DNA of 64,000 nucleotides from an uncultured Bacteroidota bacterium. GTDB taxonomy: Bacteria > Bacteroidota > Bacteroidia > Bacteroidales > VadinHA17. The notes beneath the pieces were generated by a model. It made no database searches, was not told the DNA's origin, and was given only the letters and a program-made list of their open reading frames with translations. Positions 1 to 8,588 of the stretch are shown piece after piece. How positions within the stretch are numbered: the first letter of the stretch is position 1; each line of letters begins with the position of its first letter. A program made the position numbers and the translations under genes. The DNA lies in assembly GCA_903824785.1 (NCBI GenBank), contig CAIJYD010000101.1:83611-147610 (forward strand). Reading direction: 5' to 3'.

Positions 1-1063
1 TCGTATTCCTGAAATCGCGGTTAACGACGACAAGGTAAGAATTTTTACCGTTTTTAAGAATTGAGACAACCGCTCCGGTGCCTTCGGTTTTCAGCGATTT
101 AATCTGAACGGGCAGACTTTCAAGCGGTTTGGTACCAGATGGAATAGAGTTGCCGGTATGTGTTACAGAAATAACAGTGGCCCCAAGGAAAACTGAAGAC
201 AGATTTCTGATTTCACTGTTTACCTGCTTTACCCTGTCATAAACAACTGTTCTTTTGCCTTTAAGATCAATAGGACCATTATTGAATTTCCAGACGGTAT
301 CAAGTGGTGTCCAGTAGGTAAAATACTGAATTCCCTGAGCTCCGTAAGCCAGGTTGCTGAAAACCTGGAGTCTCAGCTGTGCAACTGTTGGAATAGGATA
401 GGGGCCGTGCGCAACAGATAGTGCAAAAGCCCAGAAAGGTTTCCCTGAATTTTTTGCTGCTTCGGAAATTATCTCAAGGTTCTCATACCAGTTGGCCCTT
501 AAGGAATCGCCGAGAACAGGATAGTGGTCGAATGACAAAAGCTGAAGAGGAACCTCTTTGATAAACAGATCAACATGTTCTTTATATGTTTTAGTTCCAA
601 GTTGTTTTTCGCTGGCATAATTAGGGAAAAGGTTGAGATAACAAAAATGGGTATCATCTGTGGCGCGTATTTTTTTTGCCCATTCGCCAAGGTCAGGAAA
701 ATCGGTACGGCAGGGTTCATCGCGGAGCATATAACCGGCAATAGCCGGGTGGTTCATAAACCGTTTTACAGTCTCTTCGGTTTTTGATTTAAGTTCAGGG
801 CAGGAAACAATCATTTTTATACCTGCTTTCTGTGCAGTATCCAGTGCTTTCGACATTGTTTCCGCATCGGGGAAGAAGCTAAGATTATATGTAATCCCTG
901 TTTCTCTGAGTTCAAGATACCGCGTTAATGTGGTTTCCTGAGGTGGAATACTATACCAGGCCAGTATGGGGATCTGATTTTCCGATTTTGTCTGTTTTTC
1001 AGCTTCACGGCAGCCAGTTAGACAAAAGCCTAACCCAAATAATAGAAACACAAAATTTCTCAT
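1..1063 (-). CDS. Putative GH42-like glycoside hydrolase lipoprotein (3' end cut by window)
   Basis: The frame is open from an ATG at 1063 to the window edge, giving 354 residues with no stop, so the C terminus is missing. The N terminus is a lipoprotein signal with lipobox LTGC (Cys about residue 18), which predicts a membrane-anchored periplasmic or surface enzyme. The body reads as a TIM barrel: GYMLRDEP carries a candidate acid/base Glu, and LLSFDHYPV and FTYWTPLDTVW follow as typical barrel strands. This resembles beta-galactosidase/GH42-type and GH5-type cellulase-superfamily proteins of Bacteroidota. Family assignment is inferred from this pattern, and I cannot name the substrate. It lies 45 bp after the oxidoreductase stop at 1109 and is the last visible gene of the long minus-strand train. 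Confidence 0.75.
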   Translation of the reverse strand, partial: MRNFVFLLFGLGFCLTGCREAEKQTKSENQIPILAWYSIPPQETTLTRYLELRETGITYNLSFFPDAETMSKALDTAQKAGIKMIVSCPELKSKTEETVKRFMNHPAIAGYMLRDEPCRTDFPDLGEWAKKIRATDDTHFCYLNLFPNYASEKQLGTKTYKEHVDLFIKEVPLQLLSFDHYPVLGDSLRANWYENLEIISEAAKNSGKPFWAFALSVAHGPYPIPTVAQLRLQVFSNLAYGAQGIQYFTYWTPLDTVWKFNNGPIDLKGKRTVVYDRVKQVNSEIRNLSSVFLGATVISVTHTGNSIPSGTKPLESLPVQIKSLKTEGTGAVVSILKNGKNSYLVVVNRDFRNT

Positions 1064-1108
1064 TTGATACACCTCTTTATATATTTAAAAAGCAATTAGA
1101 TAAAAGTA

Positions 1109-2122
1109 TTATGTCGATAAGCCTGAAGATTTGTCGGCTGCAAATATTATTTTGTGGGTATGCATTGCATCAGCCAGACTGGTAAGCGGCATTTCAGTTC
1201 CCTGATCAATTGCATTAAAAAATGCCTCAAACTGTGTCTGATACGGATGGTCAGAGACATCACCCGAATCGAGCATTTTCATTGATAACTCACTCCATTT
1301 TCCTTTGTTCAGGCCACCCAGCCGTGTGGAATAGAACTTATTATCAAGCAGGCTGCCTTCACTTCCGACGAGATGAATGTGAAAATAATAGGGCTGCAGA
1401 CAATCAATTACTGACGAGACTTTACCAACGCTTCCGTCCTTGAACTTAAGAATTGTGACAGATGTGGTGGGATATTCATATCTGGCGAAATCTTTATTGG
1501 CTGAAGATGCGGAATAGCTGGCAACATCTTTTACATCGGTTCCCATACACAACAACAGGGCATCGAGTGCATGGCATCCGGCTGAAAGCAGACTGCTTCC
1601 GGCTTCATCCTTTATTGTGTTCCATCGATATTGACCATACCAGGGGCCAATACCATGAAAATAATCAACTTCCCCATAGTGGATCTGTCCGAGAAAACCA
1701 CCATCTATAAGCGACTTGATAGTTGTCAGCTGGCTTGAAAACCGGCATTCGAAACATACACAGCTCCTTACCCCGGCTGCATCAACTGCTTTCTGAACAG
1801 CCATACAATCTTCCCAGTTTAGTGCCAGCGGTTTTTCTATGATCAGATGCTTTCCTGCCTCTGCTGCCATAATTGCCTGCTTTGCATGTTCGGAGGGATA
1901 GCTGCAGATAGAAACAATATGAATTTCCGGATCAGCAAGCATCTGTTTCAGATCGGTGTAACATGTAATTTTGCTGCCATGCCTTGCACTTAGCTCAGCT
2001 GAATCGAGCTTCCTTGAAGAGCATATTGCCGTGACCTGCGCAACTGAAGTTTTATTAATAGCTTCAATGTGTGCTCCTGCAGCCCAGCTGTAACCTATAA
2101 TACCAACTTTGTATTTCTTCAT
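1109..2122 (-). CDS. Gfo/Idh/MocA family oxidoreductase
   Basis: A 337-residue NAD(P)-dependent sugar dehydrogenase of the Gfo/Idh/MocA family. The N-terminal Rossmann fold begins VGIIGYSWAAGAH, the EKPLAL motif carries the conserved Lys, and GCHALDALL supplies the GxHxxD catalytic His. There is no signal peptide, so it should act in the cytoplasm. Length is normal for the family. It sits 58 bp downstream of the sugar isomerase/epimerase (stop at 2181), a pairing common in Bacteroidota sugar-catabolic loci where oxidation and isomerisation of a released sugar are coupled. The exact sugar cannot be read from sequence. The start is the ATG at 2122, directly before the Rossmann strand. Confidence 0.9.
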   Translation of the reverse strand: MKKYKVGIIGYSWAAGAHIEAINKTSVAQVTAICSSRKLDSAELSARHGSKITCYTDLKQMLADPEIHIVSICSYPSEHAKQAIMAAEAGKHLIIEKPLALNWEDCMAVQKAVDAAGVRSCVCFECRFSSQLTTIKSLIDGGFLGQIHYGEVDYFHGIGPWYGQYRWNTIKDEAGSSLLSAGCHALDALLLCMGTDVKDVASYSASSANKDFARYEYPTTSVTILKFKDGSVGKVSSVIDCLQPYYFHIHLVGSEGSLLDNKFYSTRLGGLNKGKWSELSMKMLDSGDVSDHPYQTQFEAFFNAIDQGTEMPLTSLADAMHTHKIIFAADKSSGLST

Positions 2123-2180
2123 TGTTTTTTATTTTTTTGCTTAACAGAGTCAAATATCCTTTTCTATTGCTGAAGCAGAA

Positions 2181-3104
2181 TTAAGAAGATGAAATAATTT
2201 TCTCAAGATAATCTTTTGTTTTTAAAATATATTCAGAATTGCGTCCGGCAAGTTCATATTCTATAGTGATACTACCGTTGAAGCCCAGTTTTTTCAGGTA
2301 GGAAATTATTTTTGGAAAATCAACTTCTCCATTAGGTATCGGTACCTCTTTTCCCAGTTCAACAGGATTTACAGGATACATTCCGTCTTTGGCATGAAGG
2401 GCTTTTACATACTTTCCGATCACTTTCAGACCATCCAGCGGATTAGACTTACCGTACATAACCAGGTTGGCAGTGTCATAATTAACAAAAAGGTTTCCGG
2501 TTCCGATATCCAGTATTGCTCTCAGGAGGGTGACCGGTGTCTCCTGTCCTGTTTCAAAATAGATATCAATGCCTTGTTTCAGAGCATGTTCCCCGATAGG
2601 TTTCATAGTATTTATGAACTCTGAATAGAGAATATCTTTCGGATCTTCAGGGATGAAGCCAAAATGGGCATGAACGGCGGGGATCCCTGCCGCTTTGCAG
2701 AAATCAATACCCTGCATGAGCCTTTCCACCCTTGCCGGCCGTTTTTCACGGGGTATCAGGCCAATAGTTGCAGGACCCTCTGTAAAATTCCAGACATAAG
2801 CCCCGGGGCCCATACATATCAGGGATGTTGCTTTTAGCTTGTATTTTTGCAGAGAGGCAGTAAGTCGTTTTGCCAGCTCCGGGGAATACTTTTCAATACT
2901 CAGCTGGCAGGTAGGAAAGCCAAGGTCTCTGACAAGTTTTAGATCCTCTTCCGGATTATTTGCACCTGAGATAACCCCAAGCTGCATGTTACCTGCAGAT
3001 TCTCCTGCGCTGATTTTATTCTTGTTTCCAAAAGAGAGACCCGGAGTTAAAATTGTAAGTGCTGAAACAGCAGTTGCATTCTTAAGAAAAAGACGACGTT
3101 CCAT
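2181..3104 (-). CDS. Tat-exported sugar phosphate isomerase/epimerase (xylose-isomerase-like TIM barrel)
   Basis: A 307-residue AP-endonuclease-2/xylose-isomerase-like barrel protein. The N terminus (ERRLFLKNATAVSA) fits a twin-arginine signal, so export in folded form is likely. Metal-binding positions are visible in order: AVHAHFGF (His), FETGQETP (Glu), NYDTANL (Asp), LHAKDGMYP (His/Asp) and ITIEYEL (Glu). This matches the divalent-metal isomerase/epimerase superfamily. Such exported isomerase-like proteins often accompany Gfo/Idh/MocA proteins in Bacteroidota. It is 39 bp from the large lipoprotein gene upstream and 58 bp from the oxidoreductase downstream, so it is probably co-transcribed. 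Substrate unknown. Confidence 0.87.
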   Translation of the reverse strand: MERRLFLKNATAVSALTILTPGLSFGNKNKISAGESAGNMQLGVISGANNPEEDLKLVRDLGFPTCQLSIEKYSPELAKRLTASLQKYKLKATSLICMGPGAYVWNFTEGPATIGLIPREKRPARVERLMQGIDFCKAAGIPAVHAHFGFIPEDPKDILYSEFINTMKPIGEHALKQGIDIYFETGQETPVTLLRAILDIGTGNLFVNYDTANLVMYGKSNPLDGLKVIGKYVKALHAKDGMYPVNPVELGKEVPIPNGEVDFPKIISYLKKLGFNGSITIEYELAGRNSEYILKTKDYLEKIISSS

Positions 3105-3143
3105 TTTTAACTTTTTAAAATTATCGAAGACATTATGTTTCTT

Positions 3144-6098
3144 TTAATTATTATCCAAAGGTTTTCCTTCACTGATAACTGTTATCTGCACTCTTGAATT
3201 GACTCCTTCAGGACCTTTGCAATCAAATATTACTTCATTATCTCCTTCATTCAGGAGAGGGATTTTTCCTGACACAGGAACCTCCTTCAGGAATTCTCCT
3301 TTTGATCCATATAATTTGCAGTCTGTTTCCGACCTGAATTCAAGGTACATTCCCGACTCCATTTTTACCGGGAAAATTAATTTTTCGCCACCGATGGTAA
3401 CTGATGGGTCATTAATGGTTATTGGGACCAGAGGCAGTGCTTTAATGGTTCCTATAATACAGCTGACCTCTTTCCCTGCCGGCAGATTATTATACCATAG
3501 CTGTAGCTTATCCACATTGTTAAACAAGACTGTATGGCGGAATGAATCATAAACATAAAATCCTGAATCGGGCCAGATATAATTGCTGAATTCCGATGAT
3601 TCAATTTCCACCAGCTCAAAATACTTCCATCCGGTGAAATCAATTTTGATAAAATGATCTCCCCTGGCTCCGTGAGAGAGATGCTTAGGGCTCTCTACTC
3701 TTAAGTTCAGCAGTTGTCCGTTTCCATCGCCTTTTACCCAGACTCCCAGTGCCTGATTTTTATTGATATCGAGTCCTGGTTCAAATTTTTTCTCCATTTT
3801 GAGCCACAATCCCTCAGTTGGTGTTATCACTGAATTATTTGCATAGAACAGACCACTTGCTCCGCCATCTTTTGATTTTTCGCCTGAAGGTTTTATTTCG
3901 CCTGAAACTTTTACTGAACTTCCCTCATTAATGAATTCTCCTGATTTTGAGAATCCGGCTAATACAACATTGGAAGGATCATGGAATGGTTTTACCGACA
4001 TTAGAGGTTCTATTCTCAGCTTAACAGGTTGTTTACCAAATTCATTGGTGACTATCCATTTTGAGGAAGGATGAGTTAATCCTGCAACTTTATGTTTCTG
4101 CCAGGCAATAGGTTTGAAATTCCATTTGCCGTCATCCTGCTGAAAAAGTGTAAACTCTTTTCCGGGCTGCCGAAGCTGAGCACGAACAGAATCATTGAAA
4201 TAGTTTTTGTGTCTTAATTCTTCGTATTGTCTGATAATATCTACCAGCCGTCTGAAGAGAGGATTTGCATCGAGGGTTTTTTCATCAACACCTCCAAGCA
4301 TCGATAACCCCGCGTTGTTTCCTATCATCTTGCAGCAGAGGTATTCTATATCGTCAGGGAATGTTGGTTCTATCTGAGGAGGATTCCACGTCTGGTTTCC
4401 CCACCAGCCAAGATGAAGAGGCAGAAGTAATCCCCCATTTTCGGCCGGAGCATATTTATTGATTACCGGAGTATGTCCCCGCCAGAGGCCGTGTTCATTT
4501 TCATTTGATTTTATTTTCTCCGTCTGAAACAGGCGTGTTGATTTAATTGCAGCCGAGTGTATATCTTCAAAACGTTTGTATCCTCTTACAGGTCGGTCCC
4601 AAGCCTGCCAGCGTGAGCGATAATGCCACCAGTGGTGCGACATGGAGCTCATCTCCATGCCAACCGGATGTTTCAGCTGTTTCGCAACTTCAAAAATGAA
4701 CTTGGTTCCGTAATACCAGAAATATTCTTCGCCTCCAAGAATATCGCTGCCATCAATAGCATCGAAATAAATCCCGTCAAATCCGCAATTGCTTACAATT
4801 TCTGCGGTATGGCGGGCTATCTCATCAAAGAGTGGAGTCTCGGGGCCGGGGACAAAACGGCCAAACATCTCGCGCAGGTGAAAAACTTTTTCATTTACAC
4901 CGAATGAGGAAGCTGTCGTTCCGGCCACACCACGTTTACATCCGGTAAACTTATATGGAGCTGTTTTTGATACACCGCTGAATTCGATAATCTCACATCC
5001 AACTCTGAGAGACAGGCTGTTCCTTACAAAAAAGCCGGTTGTGGTTGAGATATTTTCAGTTGTTTCATTAACAACTATCTCACTGTCTCCGGCCAATAAT
5101 GGTTTCGCAAGGGTGAAGGAGCTGAAATAGCCAAGATCGCTGCTCGGCACCGGAGTGACATATTTCGAATTTTTGTCAATGAAAAAGGCATAGGTGTGAA
5201 ATATGGAAGAGATCCCTGCTTCGTGAAGGCGGGTGTTTATTCTTTTATAAGAGTCCCAGCCGTCGGGCCATTTTGTTTTGTTAAGCTCAAAATCACCGAA
5301 CCTGAAGAACTCACCACCGCCATGGTTGTCTATCTGGTTGAAACCAAGGTTGCGGCACATCTTAATCCATTCATCAACGGTAGCTTCAGTTAGTGTGCCG
5401 AAGTTCATTAAATATGATCCGTAGCCCTCTTTTTGCATTTGAGCCCAGGCTCCTCCTTTATCGGAAAACGGAACATCTTTCGCATGTTCCATAACATCCC
5501 TTATTAACGGCAGTATTTTTGGAAGGGGTACGCCAAGCAGGGTGACTTCAGCTCCCTTCATCCCAAAGTGATTATAGCATGTTGCCCAGAGATCTGTCTG
5601 AAGAGCAGGTATCTGACGCACACGGGTAAATAAATTCATTGACAGGAGACAGGCGGCAAACTGCTCATATGGCATTCCTTCAAGGCTGAGCGGAATATTT
5701 ATGAAAGTAAGCGATTCTGCTGGTCCGGTTACAGAAGTTACTTTAAAAACTACCCGGTCTTTCTTTTTGTTAATACTGATATCAGCTGTCACTCCTGCTT
5801 TGGTAAATCCCAGCTTAAGATTATTTCCCCTGAGGGAGGCACTGTTGACGGAATATTCTTTTCCTTCTGACATGATTGATGCACACATCGATAGAGAATC
5901 GCTGCTGAGATAATCCGTACCGGAAATCTTATCGGTAAAATGAAGGTTTTTTCCCTGGCTGTCAATTTCATATCTGAAATAGCTGCTCTCAATAATAATA
6001 TTTGATGCAGGTTCTTTGGAACAACTTATAATCATTATACTGCAAACGCCAATGATAAGAGCCGTCAGGCTTAACGGATACTGATATTTTATTTTCAT
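3144..6098 (-). CDS. Large lipoprotein with a probable glycoside-hydrolase-like barrel, family not recognised
   Basis: A 984-residue protein with a lipoprotein signal (IISC, Cys 26). Residues about 30-170 look like a beta-sandwich of the sort that precedes clan GH-D barrels. Residues about 220-620 look like a TIM barrel: FNQIDNHGGGEFFRFGD, then CGFDGIYFDAIDGSD near residues 440-450, and GMEMSSMSHHWWHYRSR, which could supply carboxylates. A small insert (residues about 330-395) breaks the barrel. Residues about 700-984 are further beta-rich modules, possibly carbohydrate-binding. I do not recognise a named GH family, so the enzyme function is inferred from the barrel pattern and from its place 20 bp after the rhamnosidase. 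Melibiase-like alpha-galactosidase is the nearest guess. Confidence 0.8.
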   Translation of the reverse strand: MKIKYQYPLSLTALIIGVCSIMIISCSKEPASNIIIESSYFRYEIDSQGKNLHFTDKISGTDYLSSDSLSMCASIMSEGKEYSVNSASLRGNNLKLGFTKAGVTADISINKKKDRVVFKVTSVTGPAESLTFINIPLSLEGMPYEQFAACLLSMNLFTRVRQIPALQTDLWATCYNHFGMKGAEVTLLGVPLPKILPLIRDVMEHAKDVPFSDKGGAWAQMQKEGYGSYLMNFGTLTEATVDEWIKMCRNLGFNQIDNHGGGEFFRFGDFELNKTKWPDGWDSYKRINTRLHEAGISSIFHTYAFFIDKNSKYVTPVPSSDLGYFSSFTLAKPLLAGDSEIVVNETTENISTTTGFFVRNSLSLRVGCEIIEFSGVSKTAPYKFTGCKRGVAGTTASSFGVNEKVFHLREMFGRFVPGPETPLFDEIARHTAEIVSNCGFDGIYFDAIDGSDILGGEEYFWYYGTKFIFEVAKQLKHPVGMEMSSMSHHWWHYRSRWQAWDRPVRGYKRFEDIHSAAIKSTRLFQTEKIKSNENEHGLWRGHTPVINKYAPAENGGLLLPLHLGWWGNQTWNPPQIEPTFPDDIEYLCCKMIGNNAGLSMLGGVDEKTLDANPLFRRLVDIIRQYEELRHKNYFNDSVRAQLRQPGKEFTLFQQDDGKWNFKPIAWQKHKVAGLTHPSSKWIVTNEFGKQPVKLRIEPLMSVKPFHDPSNVVLAGFSKSGEFINEGSSVKVSGEIKPSGEKSKDGGASGLFYANNSVITPTEGLWLKMEKKFEPGLDINKNQALGVWVKGDGNGQLLNLRVESPKHLSHGARGDHFIKIDFTGWKYFELVEIESSEFSNYIWPDSGFYVYDSFRHTVLFNNVDKLQLWYNNLPAGKEVSCIIGTIKALPLVPITINDPSVTIGGEKLIFPVKMESGMYLEFRSETDCKLYGSKGEFLKEVPVSGKIPLLNEGDNEVIFDCKGPEGVNSRVQITVISEGKPLDNN

Positions 6099-6118
6099 TT
6101 TAAAATGTATGACTGAGA

Positions 6119-8581
6119 TCAGTTTAATTTCTGTTTAGCAGGGGTAACAGAAATAATATATTCCCCCGGTTTCAATTCAAATATATCTTTATATTCCCCA
6201 TTTACAGTTAAGTATGAGCCATCGCCCATCTTTTTGGTAACGTTCAGCTTCTGCTGACCGGTTACAGGTAAATTTACATTTGCAAGGCTTCCTTCAGGTA
6301 TTTTAATCTCAAACACCTGATGGTTATTTCCTTTTCGGCTCCAGTTTGATACTATCTCTCCGTATGGTGAGTTATAAGAACATTTTACAAAATCAAGCCC
6401 TTCAGGCAGAGTAGGGGCAATAGTAAATTTTTCAAAGCCGGGATGGTCAGGATTGGGGCGTATTCCACCAAGCCAGCGGTAGAACCATTCTGATACTGAC
6501 CCGAACATAGGGTGGCAGTTGGAGTAAACATTATCGCTCTCCTTCCATGTTTCCCAGATTGTGGTTGCTCCTCTGTCGATCATAAAACCCCAGCCTGGAT
6601 ATCCGGTGCTGTTTACAATGTTGAAAACGGAACTTGTGTTACCGGTAGAGGAGAGGGCTTCAAGAATATATTTTGTTCCGAAAATTCCGGTTGTAAAATG
6701 CCCCGATGGACCCAGTTTAACAGCTTTCAGCAAGGAATCAGTTGCGGCTTTCTTCTCTCCTTCAGGGATAATGTTATAATATAGCAGGGTGGAAAAGAGC
6801 GTCTGGCGGTTAAGTGTATCCGGTACACTTTTTCTCCAGTACATATTTAGGACCGATTCTTTGAGCTTTTCAGCAAGCATTCGGAATTTTTCGCTGTTCT
6901 CCTTATCATTCATAAGTCCGGCGAATATTTTCATTATTCTGGCACATTCAAAATAATGGGTAGTGCCAATAAGCATCACAGGGACTTTTACGAGTGACTC
7001 ATGGTCGCTTAACCCTTTGTCAACGATACCTGACGGATGCAAACGAGCTGCCTTCTCCATCCACTTAAGGTCAAGATCGTATAATTCTTTTATAATTGCA
7101 GTATCGTTGTAGTAAAGATAAAGCTGGTATTGTGTTGTTATAAATGCTGATTCCCAGCTTATTCCGCAATAATTAAGCTTTACATAAGGTGCTGTGTCCA
7201 CAAAAACAGTATCATTTAATAAATCGACCCAGTCGTAAATTGTTTTGCGATAAAAGGCCTGCATATCGAAATTATCAATGAAGGATTCACTTGTTGCGTT
7301 GAGATCACCTCCATACCCGAATTTTTCCCTTCCCGGACAATCGGACTGAACAGAAATAAGATTATTTAAGAAGGTTCTTTTAGTTGCAGTCTGAATCGAG
7401 TTAATGAGTTCCGATGAACTGGAGAAGCTATTTCGGTCTGATACATTCGTGTTAAATATAATGCCTTCAATATCAGCTAAATCAGGTTTGTATTTCAGCC
7501 CGGTAATCTCCATATACCTGTAAACATGAAACGTGAATATCGGACTGTAACTGACATCTGAAGTATTTCCGAAAATGTAGCTGTCGGTCTGCCAGGCAAT
7601 ATCAGGAGAACCGGGGCCACCTATCCCTTTTCGTTTGATCTGGCCGCAGACAGCTGTCATCGGATTAAGAGAACCGTTTTCATAGAGCCTCTCTCCAAAT
7701 CTGAAAGTAATGGTATCTCCCGACTGGCCTTTTAGCCTGATGCGGTAGAGTCCGGTAAAATTGACACCCATATCAACAATAAAAGTATCTGTTTCGGGAG
7801 ATGAAACGGCTATTGGTTTTTGTAATCCTGTAACCTGCACTGCCGGGAAAAATGCTTTTTCAAGGCGACCTCCGGGGCCGTTACTGATAACAGATTTCTT
7901 CCAGTCACTGTCATTGTATCCTGCTATATTCCACCCGGTAAGCTCTTTGCCTGCATTATAAACTTCACCGAGATAAACATTGTTTTTTATGATAGGTCCA
8001 TATGAATGTTTCCAGGATTTGTCCGTAATTACCTCTTCAGTTTCTCCGTTTTTGTATTCGATCTTTAATCTGGCAATGGCAGTAGGTTTTCCCACTGTAA
8101 GGCTATTTCTGAGATTATACCGACCCCACATTTTCATGGGAAGCGGATTGTAGAATCCATTCCCAAGGGTTATTCCCAAACAATTTACCTTCTGCTTTAC
8201 ATCAGAAGTAACATCATATTCTTCATAGTAGATCCGTTTACTGAAGTCAGTCCATGCCGGATCTATATAATTTTTATCGATACTTCTCCCGTTTATTGAG
8301 GCACTATAATACCCGGCAGCTGTAATATAAAGTGTCGCTGCTTTTATCTCCTTCTTTATACTGAACTCCTTGCGGAATAGCGGTGCAGGAAAATCTCCGT
8401 ATAACAGTGAGTCGGCGGCCGGAAGATCAGTTGCATCAGTTATCCAACCGGCTTGCTGAAGATCAGCTTTTTCATTGACAGCCGGTTGGTTTTGTCGTTT
8501 GCCACACCCTGTTGTCAGCAACAAAAAAATGTATAAGGCTATTAAATCTTTATTTACGATTGCTGAGAGGATGTTTTTCAT
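6119..8581 (-). CDS. GH78 alpha-L-rhamnosidase, lipoprotein
   Basis: Predicted to cleave terminal alpha-L-rhamnose from glycans. I place the start at the ATG at 8581 (820 residues). The frame extends to 8683, but that extension overlaps the upstream gene and buries the lipoprotein signal, whose lipobox is LTTGC. Visible GH78 hallmarks are the N-terminal sandwich (FRKEFSIKKEIKAATLYITA), GNGFYNP, the catalytic-region motif SDCPGREKFGYGGD, the barrel segment GHFTTGIFGTKYILEAL, and GYPGWGFMIDRGATTIWETW followed by the C-terminal sandwich. Length is normal for bacterial GH78. It begins 7 bp after the stop of the upstream 610-residue gene, so the two are surely co-transcribed. The rhamnosidase is the firmest clue to the substrate of this whole operon. 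Confidence 0.93.
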   Translation of the reverse strand: MKNILSAIVNKDLIALYIFLLLTTGCGKRQNQPAVNEKADLQQAGWITDATDLPAADSLLYGDFPAPLFRKEFSIKKEIKAATLYITAAGYYSASINGRSIDKNYIDPAWTDFSKRIYYEEYDVTSDVKQKVNCLGITLGNGFYNPLPMKMWGRYNLRNSLTVGKPTAIARLKIEYKNGETEEVITDKSWKHSYGPIIKNNVYLGEVYNAGKELTGWNIAGYNDSDWKKSVISNGPGGRLEKAFFPAVQVTGLQKPIAVSSPETDTFIVDMGVNFTGLYRIRLKGQSGDTITFRFGERLYENGSLNPMTAVCGQIKRKGIGGPGSPDIAWQTDSYIFGNTSDVSYSPIFTFHVYRYMEITGLKYKPDLADIEGIIFNTNVSDRNSFSSSSELINSIQTATKRTFLNNLISVQSDCPGREKFGYGGDLNATSESFIDNFDMQAFYRKTIYDWVDLLNDTVFVDTAPYVKLNYCGISWESAFITTQYQLYLYYNDTAIIKELYDLDLKWMEKAARLHPSGIVDKGLSDHESLVKVPVMLIGTTHYFECARIMKIFAGLMNDKENSEKFRMLAEKLKESVLNMYWRKSVPDTLNRQTLFSTLLYYNIIPEGEKKAATDSLLKAVKLGPSGHFTTGIFGTKYILEALSSTGNTSSVFNIVNSTGYPGWGFMIDRGATTIWETWKESDNVYSNCHPMFGSVSEWFYRWLGGIRPNPDHPGFEKFTIAPTLPEGLDFVKCSYNSPYGEIVSNWSRKGNNHQVFEIKIPEGSLANVNLPVTGQQKLNVTKKMGDGSYLTVNGEYKDIFELKPGEYIISVTPAKQKLN

Positions 8582-8588
8582 AGTTATC

